A stretch of 64,000 nucleotides of DNA from Actinocorallia longicatena. GTDB taxonomy: Bacteria; Actinomycetota; Actinomycetes; Streptosporangiales; Streptosporangiaceae. The DNA lies in NCBI RefSeq assembly GCF_039534125.1, contig NZ_BAAAUV010000007.1:62001-126000 (forward strand). The letters are read 5' to 3'. Made by a program: the position numbers and the translations under genes. Shown here one piece after another: positions 56,158-64,000 of the stretch (the first letter of the stretch is position 1; every line of letters starts with the position of its first letter). A model generated the notes under the pieces. The model was not told the origin of the DNA. It made no database searches and saw nothing but the letters and a program-made list of their open reading frames with translations.

Positions 56158-57387
56158 ATGTTCCGCCTGAACATCGCCTGGCAGGGGTTCCTCCTGTACT
56201 GGCAGAAGCTTCTGGTCCTGGTCCTGGCGGCCCTCTGGCTGACGGCCCTCGCGGCCGTCCCGCTGGGCGTCGGCCTCGCCCTCCTGCCGCCGCTGACCGA
56301 CCTGCTGCGCCGCTCCGCCGAGCACCACCGCGAGCTCGCCGGCCGCGCCACCGGCACGCCGGTGGCCAGCCCCTACCGGCCCGCCCCGCCCGGCGACGGA
56401 ACCCTCCAGCGGGCCCGCTGGATCCTCACCGACCCGGCGACCTGGCGCGACCTGATCTGGTGGTTCGCCGACCCGGTCGTCGGCGGCCTGCTCGTGCTGC
56501 TGCCCGCCGCGCTGCTGCTGGAGGGCGTCTGGGGCCTGCTCCTGCCCTTCTTCTGGGACCGTCTCCTCCAGCAGGGCTACGACGACTGGTACCTGTTCCT
56601 GCACGTCCAGGGCTCGCGCTCCCTGCTCACCATCCCGCTCGGGCTCCTGCTGATCGCCGCCGGGTACCTGGCCGCCCCCAGCCTGTGGACGGCCCACGCC
56701 CGCTGGACGCGCGCCCTCCTGGCCCCCGACCCGAACCAGCGGATCAGGCACCTCGAGCACAGCCGCGGCGAGGTCATCGACGCCCAGGCCGCCGAGCTCC
56801 GCCGGATCGAACGCGACCTGCACGACGGCGCCCAGGCCCGGCTCGTCGCCATGGGCATGCACCTCGGGGCCGCCGAACGCCTCCTCGAATCCGACCCCGA
56901 CGCCGCCCGCAAGATCCTCGCCGACCTCCGGCAGAGCTCGTCCCAGGCGCTGGCCGAGCTCCGCGACCTGGTCCGCGGCATCCATCCGCCCGTCCTGTCC
57001 GACCGGGGCCTCGTGGACGCCGTCCGGGCCCTCGCCCTCGACAGCGGCCTGCCCGTCGAGGTGATCACCGACCTGGACGGCCGCCCGTCCCCGCCGATCG
57101 AGTCGGCCGTCTACTTCACCGTCACCGAGCTCCTCGCCAACGCGGCCAAGCACTCCTCGGCCACCGAGGTCCTGATCGGCTTCGAGCACGACGACGACCT
57201 GCTCCGAGTGATCGTCAGGGACGACGGCCGGGGCGGCGCCCGCTTCGGCACCGGCCTGCTCGGGGTGCAGAAGCGCCTCGCGGCCTTCGACGGATCCCTG
57301 ACCCTGTCCAGCCCGATCGGCGGGCCCACCGCCGTCACCATGGAGATCCCGTGCGCGTTGTCATCGCAGAAGACCTCGTCCTCCTGA
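56158..57387 (+). CDS. HisKA_3 sensor histidine kinase with large membrane region
   Basis: This 409-residue kinase has a membrane region of about 200 residues with four spans (VLVLAALWLTALAAVPLGVG, LLVLLPAALLLEGVWGLLLP, LLTIPLGLLLIAAGYLAAP) and a domain of unknown type. HisKA_3 follows: IERDLHDGAQARLVAMGMHL (phosphoacceptor His in LHDG) and an HATPase with VTELLANAAKHSSATEVLI and GTGLLGVQKRLAAFDG. It is the NarL-type two-component partner of the next gene, whose start overlaps it by 37 nt. Start ATG at 56158 with AAGGAG upstream. Confidence 0.93.
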   Translation: MFRLNIAWQGFLLYWQKLLVLVLAALWLTALAAVPLGVGLALLPPLTDLLRRSAEHHRELAGRATGTPVASPYRPAPPGDGTLQRARWILTDPATWRDLIWWFADPVVGGLLVLLPAALLLEGVWGLLLPFFWDRLLQQGYDDWYLFLHVQGSRSLLTIPLGLLLIAAGYLAAPSLWTAHARWTRALLAPDPNQRIRHLEHSRGEVIDAQAAELRRIERDLHDGAQARLVAMGMHLGAAERLLESDPDAARKILADLRQSSSQALAELRDLVRGIHPPVLSDRGLVDAVRALALDSGLPVEVITDLDGRPSPPIESAVYFTVTELLANAAKHSSATEVLIGFEHDDDLLRVIVRDDGRGGARFGTGLLGVQKRLAAFDGSLTLSSPIGGPTAVTMEIPCALSSQKTSSS

Positions 57388-57989
57388 GGGACGGCCTCGT
57401 CAGCCTGCTCACCGCCGGCGGCCACACCATCGTGGCCGCCGTCGGCACGGGCCCCGACCTGCTCGAAGCCCTCCTGGAGCACCGCCCCGACGTCGCCGTC
57501 GTGGACGTCCGGATGCCGCCCACCCAGACCGACGAGGGTCTTCGCGCGACGATCGAGGCCCGCAGGACCGTCCCCGGCCTTCCCGTCCTCATCCTCAGCC
57601 AGTACGTCGAGCAGCTCTACGCCCGCGAACTCCTCGCCGACGGCGGAGGCGGGGTCGGCTACCTGCTGAAGGACCGCGTCTTCGACACCGCCCAGTTCCT
57701 CGACGCCGTCGAGCGGGTCGCCGCCGGCGGCACCGCCCTCGATCCCGAGGTCGTCTCCCGGCTGATCACCCGCGGCGGTTCCGGCACCGACCGGCTGACG
57801 CCGCGCGAGTCCGAGGTGCTGGCGCTCATGGCCGAGGGCCGCTCCAACGCCGCCATCGCCCAGCGCCTGGTCATCACGGAGCGGGCGGTCACCAAGCACA
57901 CCTCGAACATCTTCACCAAGCTCGACCTGCCGCCCTCCGACGACGACAACCGCCGCGTCCTGGCCGTCCTGGCCCACCTCGACGCCTGA
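57351..57989 (+). CDS. NarL/LuxR-family response regulator
   Basis: This 212-residue regulator starts MRVVIAEDLVLLRDGLVSLL, with the phosphoacceptor Asp in VAVVDVRMPP and Lys in YLLKDRVF. The C-terminal LuxR-type HTH is LTPRESEVLALMAEGRSNAA with IAQRLVITERAVTKHTSNIF. GTG start at 57351, with GGAG 7 nt upstream and overlapping the kinase gene by 37 nt; the genes are co-translated. Targets unknown. Confidence 0.95.
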   Translation: MRVVIAEDLVLLRDGLVSLLTAGGHTIVAAVGTGPDLLEALLEHRPDVAVVDVRMPPTQTDEGLRATIEARRTVPGLPVLILSQYVEQLYARELLADGGGGVGYLLKDRVFDTAQFLDAVERVAAGGTALDPEVVSRLITRGGSGTDRLTPRESEVLALMAEGRSNAAIAQRLVITERAVTKHTSNIFTKLDLPPSDDDNRRVLAVLAHLDA

Positions 57990-58014
57990 GCACGGCTCTC
58001 GGTCCCCTCGGCGG

Positions 58015-58911
58015 TCAGTTCCGCAGCACGAGCCGGGCCACCCGGTCCCGCAGCCACCGGTGCGCGGCGTCCTTGTCGTGGCGCGGATGCCAGGCCATCG
58101 AGACGGCCAGCTCGGGCGGCTCGACCGGAAGATCGAAGGTGTGCAGGCCCAGCAGCCGCGGCGTCCAGGGGGCGAGCATCGAGGGGAACGGGCAGACCAC
58201 GTCGGACTCCCTGGCCATGAACAGGCCCGCGGTGTAGCCCGGCAGCACGGCGACGACGTTCCGGCTCAGGCCGCTCTCGGCGAGAAGATCGTCGATCTCC
58301 CCGTGGGCCCGCCCCGTCCGCGAGACCGCCACATGGTCGGCGGCCGCGTACCGCTTCTTGGTGACGACCACCTCACTCAGCGGATGCCCCTCCCGCACCA
58401 CCCCGATCAGCCGCCCGGTCAGCAGCGGCTCCACCCGGGTCGACGGATCGGCGTGCGCGATCACCCCGAGTTCGAGATCGACCCGCCCGTCCCGCAGCGC
58501 CGAGGTCCCGACGAGCTCGTCCGACCGGAAGCACAGCGACACCCCGGGCGCCTCGGCCCGCAGCCCGTCCACCAGGGGCGAGGCCAGCCCCGCCAGGAGC
58601 ATCTCGTCGATCCGGAGCGTGAACCGGCGCAGCATCGCCGCCGGATCCGGCCCCTGTTCCGGCTGGAGCAGAGCCCGCCCGTACCTGACGACCTTCCGCA
58701 CGTCCCCGCGCAGCTCCAGGGCCCGTGGCGTGGGGATCATCCGGTGCCCCGACCGGACGAGGATCGGGTCGTCGACCGCCTCCCTGATCCGCCCGAGCGT
58801 CCGGCTCATGACCGGCGGCGAGACCCCCAGACGCCGGGCGGCCGGTGTGACCCCGCCCTCCTCGAGCAGAGCGTCCAGCGCCACCAGCAGATTCAGATCG
58901 AGCCCGTTCAA
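58015..58911 (-). CDS. LysR-family transcriptional regulator
   Basis: This 298-residue regulator has the LysR HTH at the start (LDLNLLVALDALLEEGGVTP, AARRLGVSPPVMSRTLGRIR) and a periplasmic-binding-protein-like effector domain. It ends AVSMAWHPRHDKDAAHRWLR, a motif whose decayed copy is at 40767-40910. It may bind an aromatic or organic acid. No divergent target is obvious: the flanking genes are a response regulator and tRNA-Leu. Start ATG at 58911. Confidence 0.92.
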   Translation of the reverse strand: MNGLDLNLLVALDALLEEGGVTPAARRLGVSPPVMSRTLGRIREAVDDPILVRSGHRMIPTPRALELRGDVRKVVRYGRALLQPEQGPDPAAMLRRFTLRIDEMLLAGLASPLVDGLRAEAPGVSLCFRSDELVGTSALRDGRVDLELGVIAHADPSTRVEPLLTGRLIGVVREGHPLSEVVVTKKRYAAADHVAVSRTGRAHGEIDDLLAESGLSRNVVAVLPGYTAGLFMARESDVVCPFPSMLAPWTPRLLGLHTFDLPVEPPELAVSMAWHPRHDKDAAHRWLRDRVARLVLRN

Positions 58912-59123
58912 CCCACCCTCCCGGTTCCCCCTGCGGAAACCAGCAGTCGATCAGATTCCCCGGCTCACAACCCCGCCCAACCCGCCAAGGTCCCGGCAAG
59001 ATCAGGACACCGGTCACCCCGCCACCCCCTGGCGCGAACCCGCTCCACCCCGTCAAAGTAGAGCCATGTCCCCACAAGGCACCCGATCTTGGCTGCGCCC
59101 TGCCAAACTCTCCGGAAACGCGA

Positions 59124-59166
59124 AAGCCGCCTCCGACTCCACGCTTGCGTGGGTCGAAGGCGGCTT
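59124..59166 (-). terminator. Terminator after tRNA-Leu
   Basis: A long interrupted stem: AAGCCGCCT, CGAC and CCACGC pair with GCGTGG, TCG and AGGCGGCTT, with small mismatches. It follows the tRNA-Leu gene on the minus strand, 8 nt beyond its 3' end. The remaining spacer 58912-59123 holds nothing I can identify. Confidence 0.8.
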
Positions 59167-59174
59167 GCCTTCGG

Positions 59175-59257
59175 TGGGCGAGGAGGGATTTGAACCCTCA
59201 CACCCTTTCGGGCACACGGACCTGAACCGTGCGCGTCTGCCGTTCCGCCACTCGCCC
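59175..59257 (-). tRNA. tRNA-Leu(CAG)
   Basis: An 83-nt class II tRNA on the minus strand: acceptor GGGCGAG/CTCGCCC with discriminator A, anticodon stem CACGG/CCGTG around TTCAGGT (anticodon CAG, for CUG), a long variable arm (TGCCCGAAAGGGTG) and T-loop GTTCAAATC. CUG is the main leucine codon in high-GC actinobacteria. Confidence 0.95.
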
Positions 59258-59419
59258 GAGTGACTGCCCAGCTCAGCAAGTCATCCTTTCGGGTGACACG
59301 CTGTGCTTGGCGGCGCTTGAAAAGATTAGCACGGGTCACTCGGTGGTTTGGAAACGAGGACCGGGACCGAACCAGTCCGCAGATACGATCGTCTGACGAG
59401 CAGGGAGAGGAGGTGCCCA

Positions 59420-60160
59420 GTGGGCGTCCTACAACGCTTCGAACGTCGACTTGAGGGCATGGTCGAGGGTGCCTTCGCACGGGCGTTCAAGTCAGAGCTG
59501 CAGCCGGTGGAGGTGGCGAGCGCCGTCCAGCGGGAGATGGACGAGCGGGCCGCGATCGTCGCACAAGGCCGCACGCTCGTCCCGAACGACTTCGTGGTGG
59601 AGATTTCGCATCCGGACGGGCAGCGGCTCGAGGTTTACGCCGACAGCTTGAGCCAGGAACTGGCGAATCTGGCCAGGGAGTACGCGAAGGAACAGGGTTT
59701 CTCGTTCGTCGGCCCCGTGCGGGTGCGGTTCGAGCCGGCGCAGGACCTCGGGACGGGCATGTTCCGGATCAGGTCGGGCGTCGTCCGGGGTTCCACGATC
59801 GAGGGCGGCGAGATCCGCAGGCCGGTCAGCGACCAGCCGGCGGGCCGTCCGAGCGTCTTCCCCGGACGCCCGAGGCTGGACGTGACGACGGGGGACGGCC
59901 AGCGCCAGTCCTACGACATCACCACGCCCGTCACGCTCCTGGGCCGCGGAACGGACTGTGATCTGCGTCTGGTCGACCCGGGAGTTTCACGCCATCACGC
60001 AGAGATCCGCGTAGAAGGTCCCGAAATCGCCCTCGTGGATCTAGGGTCTACCAACGGCAGTTTCGTGAACGGTCAGCCGATCCGGCGAGTCACTCTCATC
60101 GACGGCACCCGCATCACGATCGGCCGGACCAACCTCGTGTTCCGCCGCGACCGGGAGTAG
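59420..60160 (+). CDS. fhaA: FHA-domain protein FhaA (DUF3662 plus FHA)
   Basis: This 246-residue cytoplasmic protein has the N-terminal DUF3662 domain (VLQRFERRLEGMVEGAFARA, VEVASAVQREMDERAAIVAQ) and a C-terminal FHA domain with GRGTDCDLRL, SRHHAEI and STNGSFVNG (Arg, Ser and Asn that bind phosphothreonine). In mycobacteria FhaA binds phosphorylated MviN/FtsW-linked factors and PknB to control wall synthesis. The GTG at 59420 has GGAGG upstream. First gene of the fhaA-fhaB-pstP-rodA-pbpA operon. Confidence 0.95.
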   Translation: MGVLQRFERRLEGMVEGAFARAFKSELQPVEVASAVQREMDERAAIVAQGRTLVPNDFVVEISHPDGQRLEVYADSLSQELANLAREYAKEQGFSFVGPVRVRFEPAQDLGTGMFRIRSGVVRGSTIEGGEIRRPVSDQPAGRPSVFPGRPRLDVTTGDGQRQSYDITTPVTLLGRGTDCDLRLVDPGVSRHHAEIRVEGPEIALVDLGSTNGSFVNGQPIRRVTLIDGTRITIGRTNLVFRRDRE

Positions 60161-60169
60161 CACCCCTCG

Positions 60170-60727
60170 ATGACCCCGATCACCCTGACGCTCATCAAGA
60201 TCGCATTCCTCGCGGTCCTATGGCTCTTCGTCATCGCCGCGGTGGGCGTGATCCGCGCCGACCTGTTCGGTTCGCGGGCCGCCGAGCGCGCGGCCTCACG
60301 GCCCCCGCGCCAGCCCCGGCAGCGTGCGAACGCCCGTTCCCCCCGGACGTCGGAGACCTCTCCCGCGACGCCCCGTGGCGAACGGCAGGCCCCCCACCAG
60401 CAGCAGGCCCCCGTCCAGCAGCAGGCCTCGGCCGCGCCGACCACCCTCCTGGTCGTCGAGGGCCCCCTCCAAGGAACCACCATCGACCTCGCGACGTCGG
60501 GGCCGATCACGATCGGCCGGGCACCCGACTCGACTCTGGTGGTGACCGATGACTACGCGTCGAGCCGGCACGCCCGCATCCACAACCAGCAAGGTGTGTG
60601 GGTCGTGGAGGACCTGAACTCGACCAACGGCACTTTCCTGGGCCGGGCCAAGGTGACCCAGCCCACCCAACTCCCTGTCGGCGTCCCGGTGCGTATCGGC
60701 AAGACCGTAATCGAGCTGCGCAAATGA
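60170..60727 (+). CDS. fhaB: FHA-domain protein FhaB (FipA-binding type)
   Basis: This 185-residue protein has one N-terminal membrane span (LIKIAFLAVLWLFVIAAVGV), a disordered Pro/Gln-rich middle, and a C-terminal FHA domain (GPITIGRAPDSTLVVTDDYA, SSRHARIHNQ, NSTNGTFLGR). It recognises phosphothreonine on membrane partners, in mycobacteria FipA/PbpA-linked septal proteins. It begins 9 nt after fhaA and its stop overlaps the pstP start (ATGA). Confidence 0.95.
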   Translation: MTPITLTLIKIAFLAVLWLFVIAAVGVIRADLFGSRAAERAASRPPRQPRQRANARSPRTSETSPATPRGERQAPHQQQAPVQQQASAAPTTLLVVEGPLQGTTIDLATSGPITIGRAPDSTLVVTDDYASSRHARIHNQQGVWVVEDLNSTNGTFLGRAKVTQPTQLPVGVPVRIGKTVIELRK

Positions 60728-62409
60728 GCACACAACCACGTATCGGCATCCGTTATGCCGCCCGCTCCGATGTCGGCATGCTCCGTGAGGGCAACGAGGA
60801 TTCGGCGGTCGCGGGGGCGCGGCTGCTGGCCGTCGCCGATGGCATGGGGGGCCATGTCGGAGGCGAGATCGCGAGCGCCGAGGCGATCGAGACGCTGCGC
60901 AAGCTCGACACCGACGTGCCCGCCGACCAGCTCCTGGTCGCGCTGGAGCACTCGGTGCGCGCCGCCAACGAGGCGCTGCGCCACCGGGTCGAGGGCGATC
61001 CGTCGCTCCAGGGCATGGGCACCACCCTGACGGCCATGCTGTGGTCGGGCAGCCAGGTCGCGCTCGTCCACATCGGCGACTCGCGCGCCTACCTGCTGCG
61101 CAACGGCGAGCTCTTCCAGATCACGCACGACCACACGCTGGTGCAGTCGCTGGTCGACGAGGGCCGGATCAGCCTCGACGACGCCGCGACCCACCCGCAG
61201 CGTTCCCTGCTGCTGCGCGCCCTCGACGGCCGCAGCGAGGTCGAACCGGACCTGTCGCTGCGCGAGGCCCAGGTCGGCGACCGTTACCTGCTCTGCTCGG
61301 ACGGCCTGTCGGGCGTGGTCAGCGCCGAGACGATCCACCAGGTCCTCACCGCCCAGCCGGATCCCGAGCAGGCCATCCGCCAGCTCATCGACCTGGCCAA
61401 CCGCGGCGGCGGCCCCGACAACATCACCTGTGTCGTGGCCGACGTGATCAACCTGGACGAGACCCCGCCCGCCGAGGGCCGTCAGGTCCTGGCCGGCGCC
61501 GCCGCGAGCAAGGCCCAGGAGGCGGCCGCGGCCGGCGCTCCCGGCCCGCTCCAGGCCGACTCCCCGGCGCTGCGGGCCCGCGACCACATCCGCGACACCC
61601 TGCCGCAGCCCCCCCTCCAGCTCGGCAACTCCGACTACGTGCCGCCGCCCGCGCCCGCCCCCTACCCGGGCGACCAGGGCCCCTACCAGCAGGAGTTCGC
61701 GGACTACGGCGAGCCCCAGCAGTTCCAGGGAGCGCCGCCCGTCGCCCCGCCTCCCGGTCACGGCACCGGCCCTCAGCAGCTTCCGCCCCGTCCGGGCGGC
61801 GGCGGCAGGAGCCGCGGCACCAAGGGCCCGCTGCTGCTCGGCGCGGTCGGCGTGGTCGGCCTGCTGGTGATCGGCGCCGGCTACTTCGGCTACAAGAGCT
61901 TCAACAGCGGCTTCTACCTGGCGCAGGACGGCAAGGAGGTCGCCCTGTACGAGGGGACCACCCGGACCATCCCGCTGCTCGGCAGCCCCGCGGGCAAGGC
62001 CAAGGACCAGCCGAAGATCGCCATCGACGATCTGCCGAAGCCCCAGCAGGACCGGGTCAAGAAGAAGATCAAGTCGGACACGAAGAAGGGCATCGCCGCG
62101 GAGATCGACAAGCTCCGCAAGTCCGTCTGCGTCTTCACGATCCAGAACCGTGAGAACAACGCCGTGATCGTCAAGGGCGCCGGCCAGGAAGGCTGCACCG
62201 AGATCCCGGTGAGCAAGGCCGCCGACGACAAGCCGCTCCCCGGCGTCGACACCCGCGCGCTCCCCAACGAGGACCGGGACAAGCTGGGCGCCATGCCGTT
62301 CAGCACGCTGGAGACGGCGACCCGTGAGCTGGAGAGGCTCAAGTCCGTCGCCGACAACTGCCAGGACAACCCGGGCGTCAACGGTTGCCCGAAACCGCCC
62401 AAGAGTTAG
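60724..62409 (+). CDS. pstP: Membrane PP2C-type Ser/Thr phosphatase PstP
   Basis: This 561-residue phosphatase is the counterpart of PknA/PknB kinases. PP2C domain at residues 1 to about 245: RSDVGMLREGNEDSA, Asp39-Gly40 in VADGMGGHVGG, HIGDSRAY, Asp193 in CSDGLSG, and Asp232 in GGPDNIT are the metal and catalytic residues. A long Pro/Gln-rich linker precedes one span (about 369-388), and an exported domain of about 165 residues with four Cys (VCVFTI; EGCTEI; DNCQDN; GVNGCPK) completes it. Mycobacterial PstP has a similar layout. The start overlaps fhaB. Confidence 0.95.
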   Translation: MSTQPRIGIRYAARSDVGMLREGNEDSAVAGARLLAVADGMGGHVGGEIASAEAIETLRKLDTDVPADQLLVALEHSVRAANEALRHRVEGDPSLQGMGTTLTAMLWSGSQVALVHIGDSRAYLLRNGELFQITHDHTLVQSLVDEGRISLDDAATHPQRSLLLRALDGRSEVEPDLSLREAQVGDRYLLCSDGLSGVVSAETIHQVLTAQPDPEQAIRQLIDLANRGGGPDNITCVVADVINLDETPPAEGRQVLAGAAASKAQEAAAAGAPGPLQADSPALRARDHIRDTLPQPPLQLGNSDYVPPPAPAPYPGDQGPYQQEFADYGEPQQFQGAPPVAPPPGHGTGPQQLPPRPGGGGRSRGTKGPLLLGAVGVVGLLVIGAGYFGYKSFNSGFYLAQDGKEVALYEGTTRTIPLLGSPAGKAKDQPKIAIDDLPKPQQDRVKKKIKSDTKKGIAAEIDKLRKSVCVFTIQNRENNAVIVKGAGQEGCTEIPVSKAADDKPLPGVDTRALPNEDRDKLGAMPFSTLETATRELERLKSVADNCQDNPGVNGCPKPPKS

Positions 62410-62417
62410 GACCTTCA

Positions 62418-63956
62418 TTGAGCGCGGTAGCCACGCCGACGGCCCCTCCACGCCGGGCGGCCTCCCTGGGGCTGCTCATCTTCGCGATCATCGTGACGAT
62501 CGCGGCCTTCGCCCAGGTGGGCCTGGTCCGTGACGGCCACCTGCCCACGCAGATGTTCACCTACGGCCTGGCCATCGCGGCCCTCGCCGGTGTGGCGTTC
62601 TATGTGATCCAGCGGTTCGCCCCCTACGCGGACCCGGTCCTGTTCCCGATCGCGATGCTGCTCAACGGCCTCGGCCTGGCGATGATCTACCGCATCGACC
62701 AGACCACCGCCGACGACTTCCAGGCCGCCGTCGAGGCGTACAAGCAGAGCCATCCGGGCGAGACCTTCAAGCCGTTCGGCGCCGGCGCCGACGTGCTGGG
62801 CCAGCTCCTGTGGACGGTCCTGTCGATCGCGCTCTTCATCGCCGCCCTGATCTTCCTCAAGGAGGTCAAGGCCCTCCAGCGCTACCACTACACCCTCGGC
62901 GCGATCGGCCTGATCCTGCTGGTGGCCCCGCTGGGCTTCCCCGGCATCAACGGCTCCAAGATCTGGATCCAGCTCCCCGGCCTGTCGATCCAGCCCGCCG
63001 AGTTCTGCAAGTTCGCGTTCATCACCTTCTTCGCGGCCTATCTGGTGAAGAAGCGGGCCGCGCTCTCCCTGGTCAGCCGGAAGGTCGGCCCCCTGGAGCT
63101 GCCGCGCTCGCGCGACCTGTTCCCGATCCTGCTGTTCTGGATCCTCGCGTTGATGATCGTCGCGGTCGAGAACGACTTCGGCACCGCGCTGCTGTTCTTC
63201 GGCCTGTTCGTCGCCATGGTCTACATCGCGACCGGCAAGGCCACCTGGGTCGTCATCGGCCTGACGATGTTCATCGGCGGCGCGCTGCTGCTCTACATCG
63301 GCGCCCACGTCATCGGCGGGCCGCTCGAGCACGTCAACCAGCGCATCGAGATCTGGCTGAACCCCGAGCCCTACTTCGGCGGCGGCTGCAAGCTCCCCAG
63401 CGGCGAGATCAAGAACATGGCGGGCGTCGGGTTCGCCCAGCGCGAGTGCTTCAAGATGGGCGGCGACTTCTCCACCAGCGACCAGCTCCTCAAGGGCATG
63501 TTCGCGATGGGGCAGGGCGGCGTCCTCGGCACCGGGCTCGGCCAGGGCCAGCCCTACCTGAACGACCTCGCGTTCTCCGACGAGATCTTCACCTCGTTCG
63601 GCGAGGAGATCGGCCTCACCGGCCTCATGGCCCTGCTCCTGATGTACGCGCTCCTGGTCGAGCGGGGCATGAAGATCGCGGTCGGCACCAAGGACGAGTT
63701 CAGCAAGCTCTTCGCGGGCGGCATCTCCTTCGTCTTCGCCCTCCAGATCTTCGCCATCGTCGGCGGCGTCACCAAGCTCATCCCGTTCACGGGACTCACC
63801 ACCCCCTTCCTTACACAGGGCGGCTCCTCGCTGCTGGCCAACTGGATCCTCATCGCGATCCTGATCCGGCTCAGCCACGAGGCGCGCAAGCCCGCCCCCG
63901 TCGCCATCCAGGACGAGGGAATGACACAGATCGTGAATCTGGGGGGTCCGCGATGA
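62418..63956 (+). CDS. rodA: FtsW/RodA/SpoVE-family peptidoglycan polymerase (RodA)
   Basis: This protein of about 512 residues has 10-12 spans and the SEDS family signature: NGSKIWIQLPGLSIQPAEFC, VENDFGTALLFFGLFVAMVY, and AMGQGGVLGTGLGQGQPYLN. The catalytic Asp lies in the NDFG region. It polymerises glycan strands with the class B transpeptidase encoded next. I chose the TTG at 62418, with AGGA upstream, just after the pstP stop; an upstream TTG at 62385 would lie inside pstP. A cysteine-bearing loop (GGGCKLPSGE; RECFKMGG) is extracellular. Confidence 0.93.
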   Translation: MSAVATPTAPPRRAASLGLLIFAIIVTIAAFAQVGLVRDGHLPTQMFTYGLAIAALAGVAFYVIQRFAPYADPVLFPIAMLLNGLGLAMIYRIDQTTADDFQAAVEAYKQSHPGETFKPFGAGADVLGQLLWTVLSIALFIAALIFLKEVKALQRYHYTLGAIGLILLVAPLGFPGINGSKIWIQLPGLSIQPAEFCKFAFITFFAAYLVKKRAALSLVSRKVGPLELPRSRDLFPILLFWILALMIVAVENDFGTALLFFGLFVAMVYIATGKATWVVIGLTMFIGGALLLYIGAHVIGGPLEHVNQRIEIWLNPEPYFGGGCKLPSGEIKNMAGVGFAQRECFKMGGDFSTSDQLLKGMFAMGQGGVLGTGLGQGQPYLNDLAFSDEIFTSFGEEIGLTGLMALLLMYALLVERGMKIAVGTKDEFSKLFAGGISFVFALQIFAIVGGVTKLIPFTGLTTPFLTQGGSSLLANWILIAILIRLSHEARKPAPVAIQDEGMTQIVNLGGPR

Positions 63957-64000
63957 GCAACGGCAACACCATGGACAAGCAGCTCCGGCGGGTCGCGATC
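63953..64000 (+). CDS. pbpA: Penicillin-binding protein PbpA, start only
   Basis: The last 48 bp give MSNGNTMDKQLRRVAI and overlap the rodA stop (ATGA). The stretch MDKQLRRVAI is the usual N-terminus of actinobacterial PbpA, the class B transpeptidase that follows rodA in this operon. The gene runs off the right edge, so domain content cannot be checked. Confidence 0.85.
   Translation, partial: MSNGNTMDKQLRRVAI

Overview
The window is high-GC (about 70%) DNA with dense, mostly bidirectional gene packing, frequent GTG starts, a bacterial proteasome activator, WhiJ/AbaA-type regulators, an SSI-type protease inhibitor and the fhaA-fhaB-pstP-rodA-pbpA cluster. Together these point to a filamentous actinobacterium; the gene families fit Streptosporangiales best (inference from gene content, not a database match). 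The fha-pstP-rodA-pbpA cluster usually lies in the origin-proximal half of actinobacterial chromosomes, so this is probably core, near-origin chromosome. No insertion sequence, prophage or CRISPR array was seen.

Layout. 1-5.9 kb: a partial HerA-like ATPase, tRNA-Ser(GCT), an ECF sigma factor with a lipoprotein, a two-gene unit of a DPBB-domain protein and a MauE-like membrane protein, an AAA ATPase and a MarR regulator. 5.9-13.2 kb: an M15 peptidase; an operon of DUF4397 surface protein, class F sortase and WD40 Ser/Thr kinase; an HTH/Clp-N pair with a leaderless, doubly palindromic promoter; tRNA-Ser(TGA); quinone oxidoreductase and the proteasome activator bpa. 13.2-25.5 kb: two secreted tyrosine phosphatases, serS, a Nei-type glycosylase, three related secreted beta-sandwich proteins, enoyl-CoA hydratase, pheA, DUF4446 and a GT87 glycosyltransferase. 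25.6-30.3 kb: envelope glycosylation genes (large membrane protein, MptB-like mannosyltransferase, GT2) plus a STAS antagonist. 30.5-35.5 kb: two-component and anti-sigma-type regulators. 35.5-40.2 kb: thiamine-precursor salvage (TPP riboswitch, cytX, tenA), rhodanese, SSI inhibitor and a second Fpg/Nei glycosylase.

40.2-49.3 kb is more accessory. It holds a LysR remnant, a TetR/GH1 beta-glucosidase pair with a perfect operator, a 31-residue peptide gene, a helically phased TGTGGA repeat array, a Zn alcohol dehydrogenase, a lytic polysaccharide monooxygenase translationally coupled to a DUF305 lipoprotein, and a WhiJ-like triad (DUF397, XRE-DUF5753, HATPase) with 17-bp iterons. 49.3-59.3 kb: SGNH hydrolase, three transporters each divergent from its own regulator (TetR/MFS, MarR/EamA, Lrp/APC), a NarL-type two-component system, a LysR regulator and tRNA-Leu(CAG). 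59.4 kb to the end: the cell-wall growth and phosphosignalling operon fhaA-fhaB-pstP-rodA-pbpA, cut off just after the pbpA start.

The strongest novel leads are the LPMO-DUF305 operon (possible copper delivery), the phased TGTGGA array with two smaller clusters, the 17-bp iterons at the WhiJ-like locus, the leaderless autoregulated HTH/Clp-N promoter, and the sortase F-DUF4397-kinase operon.
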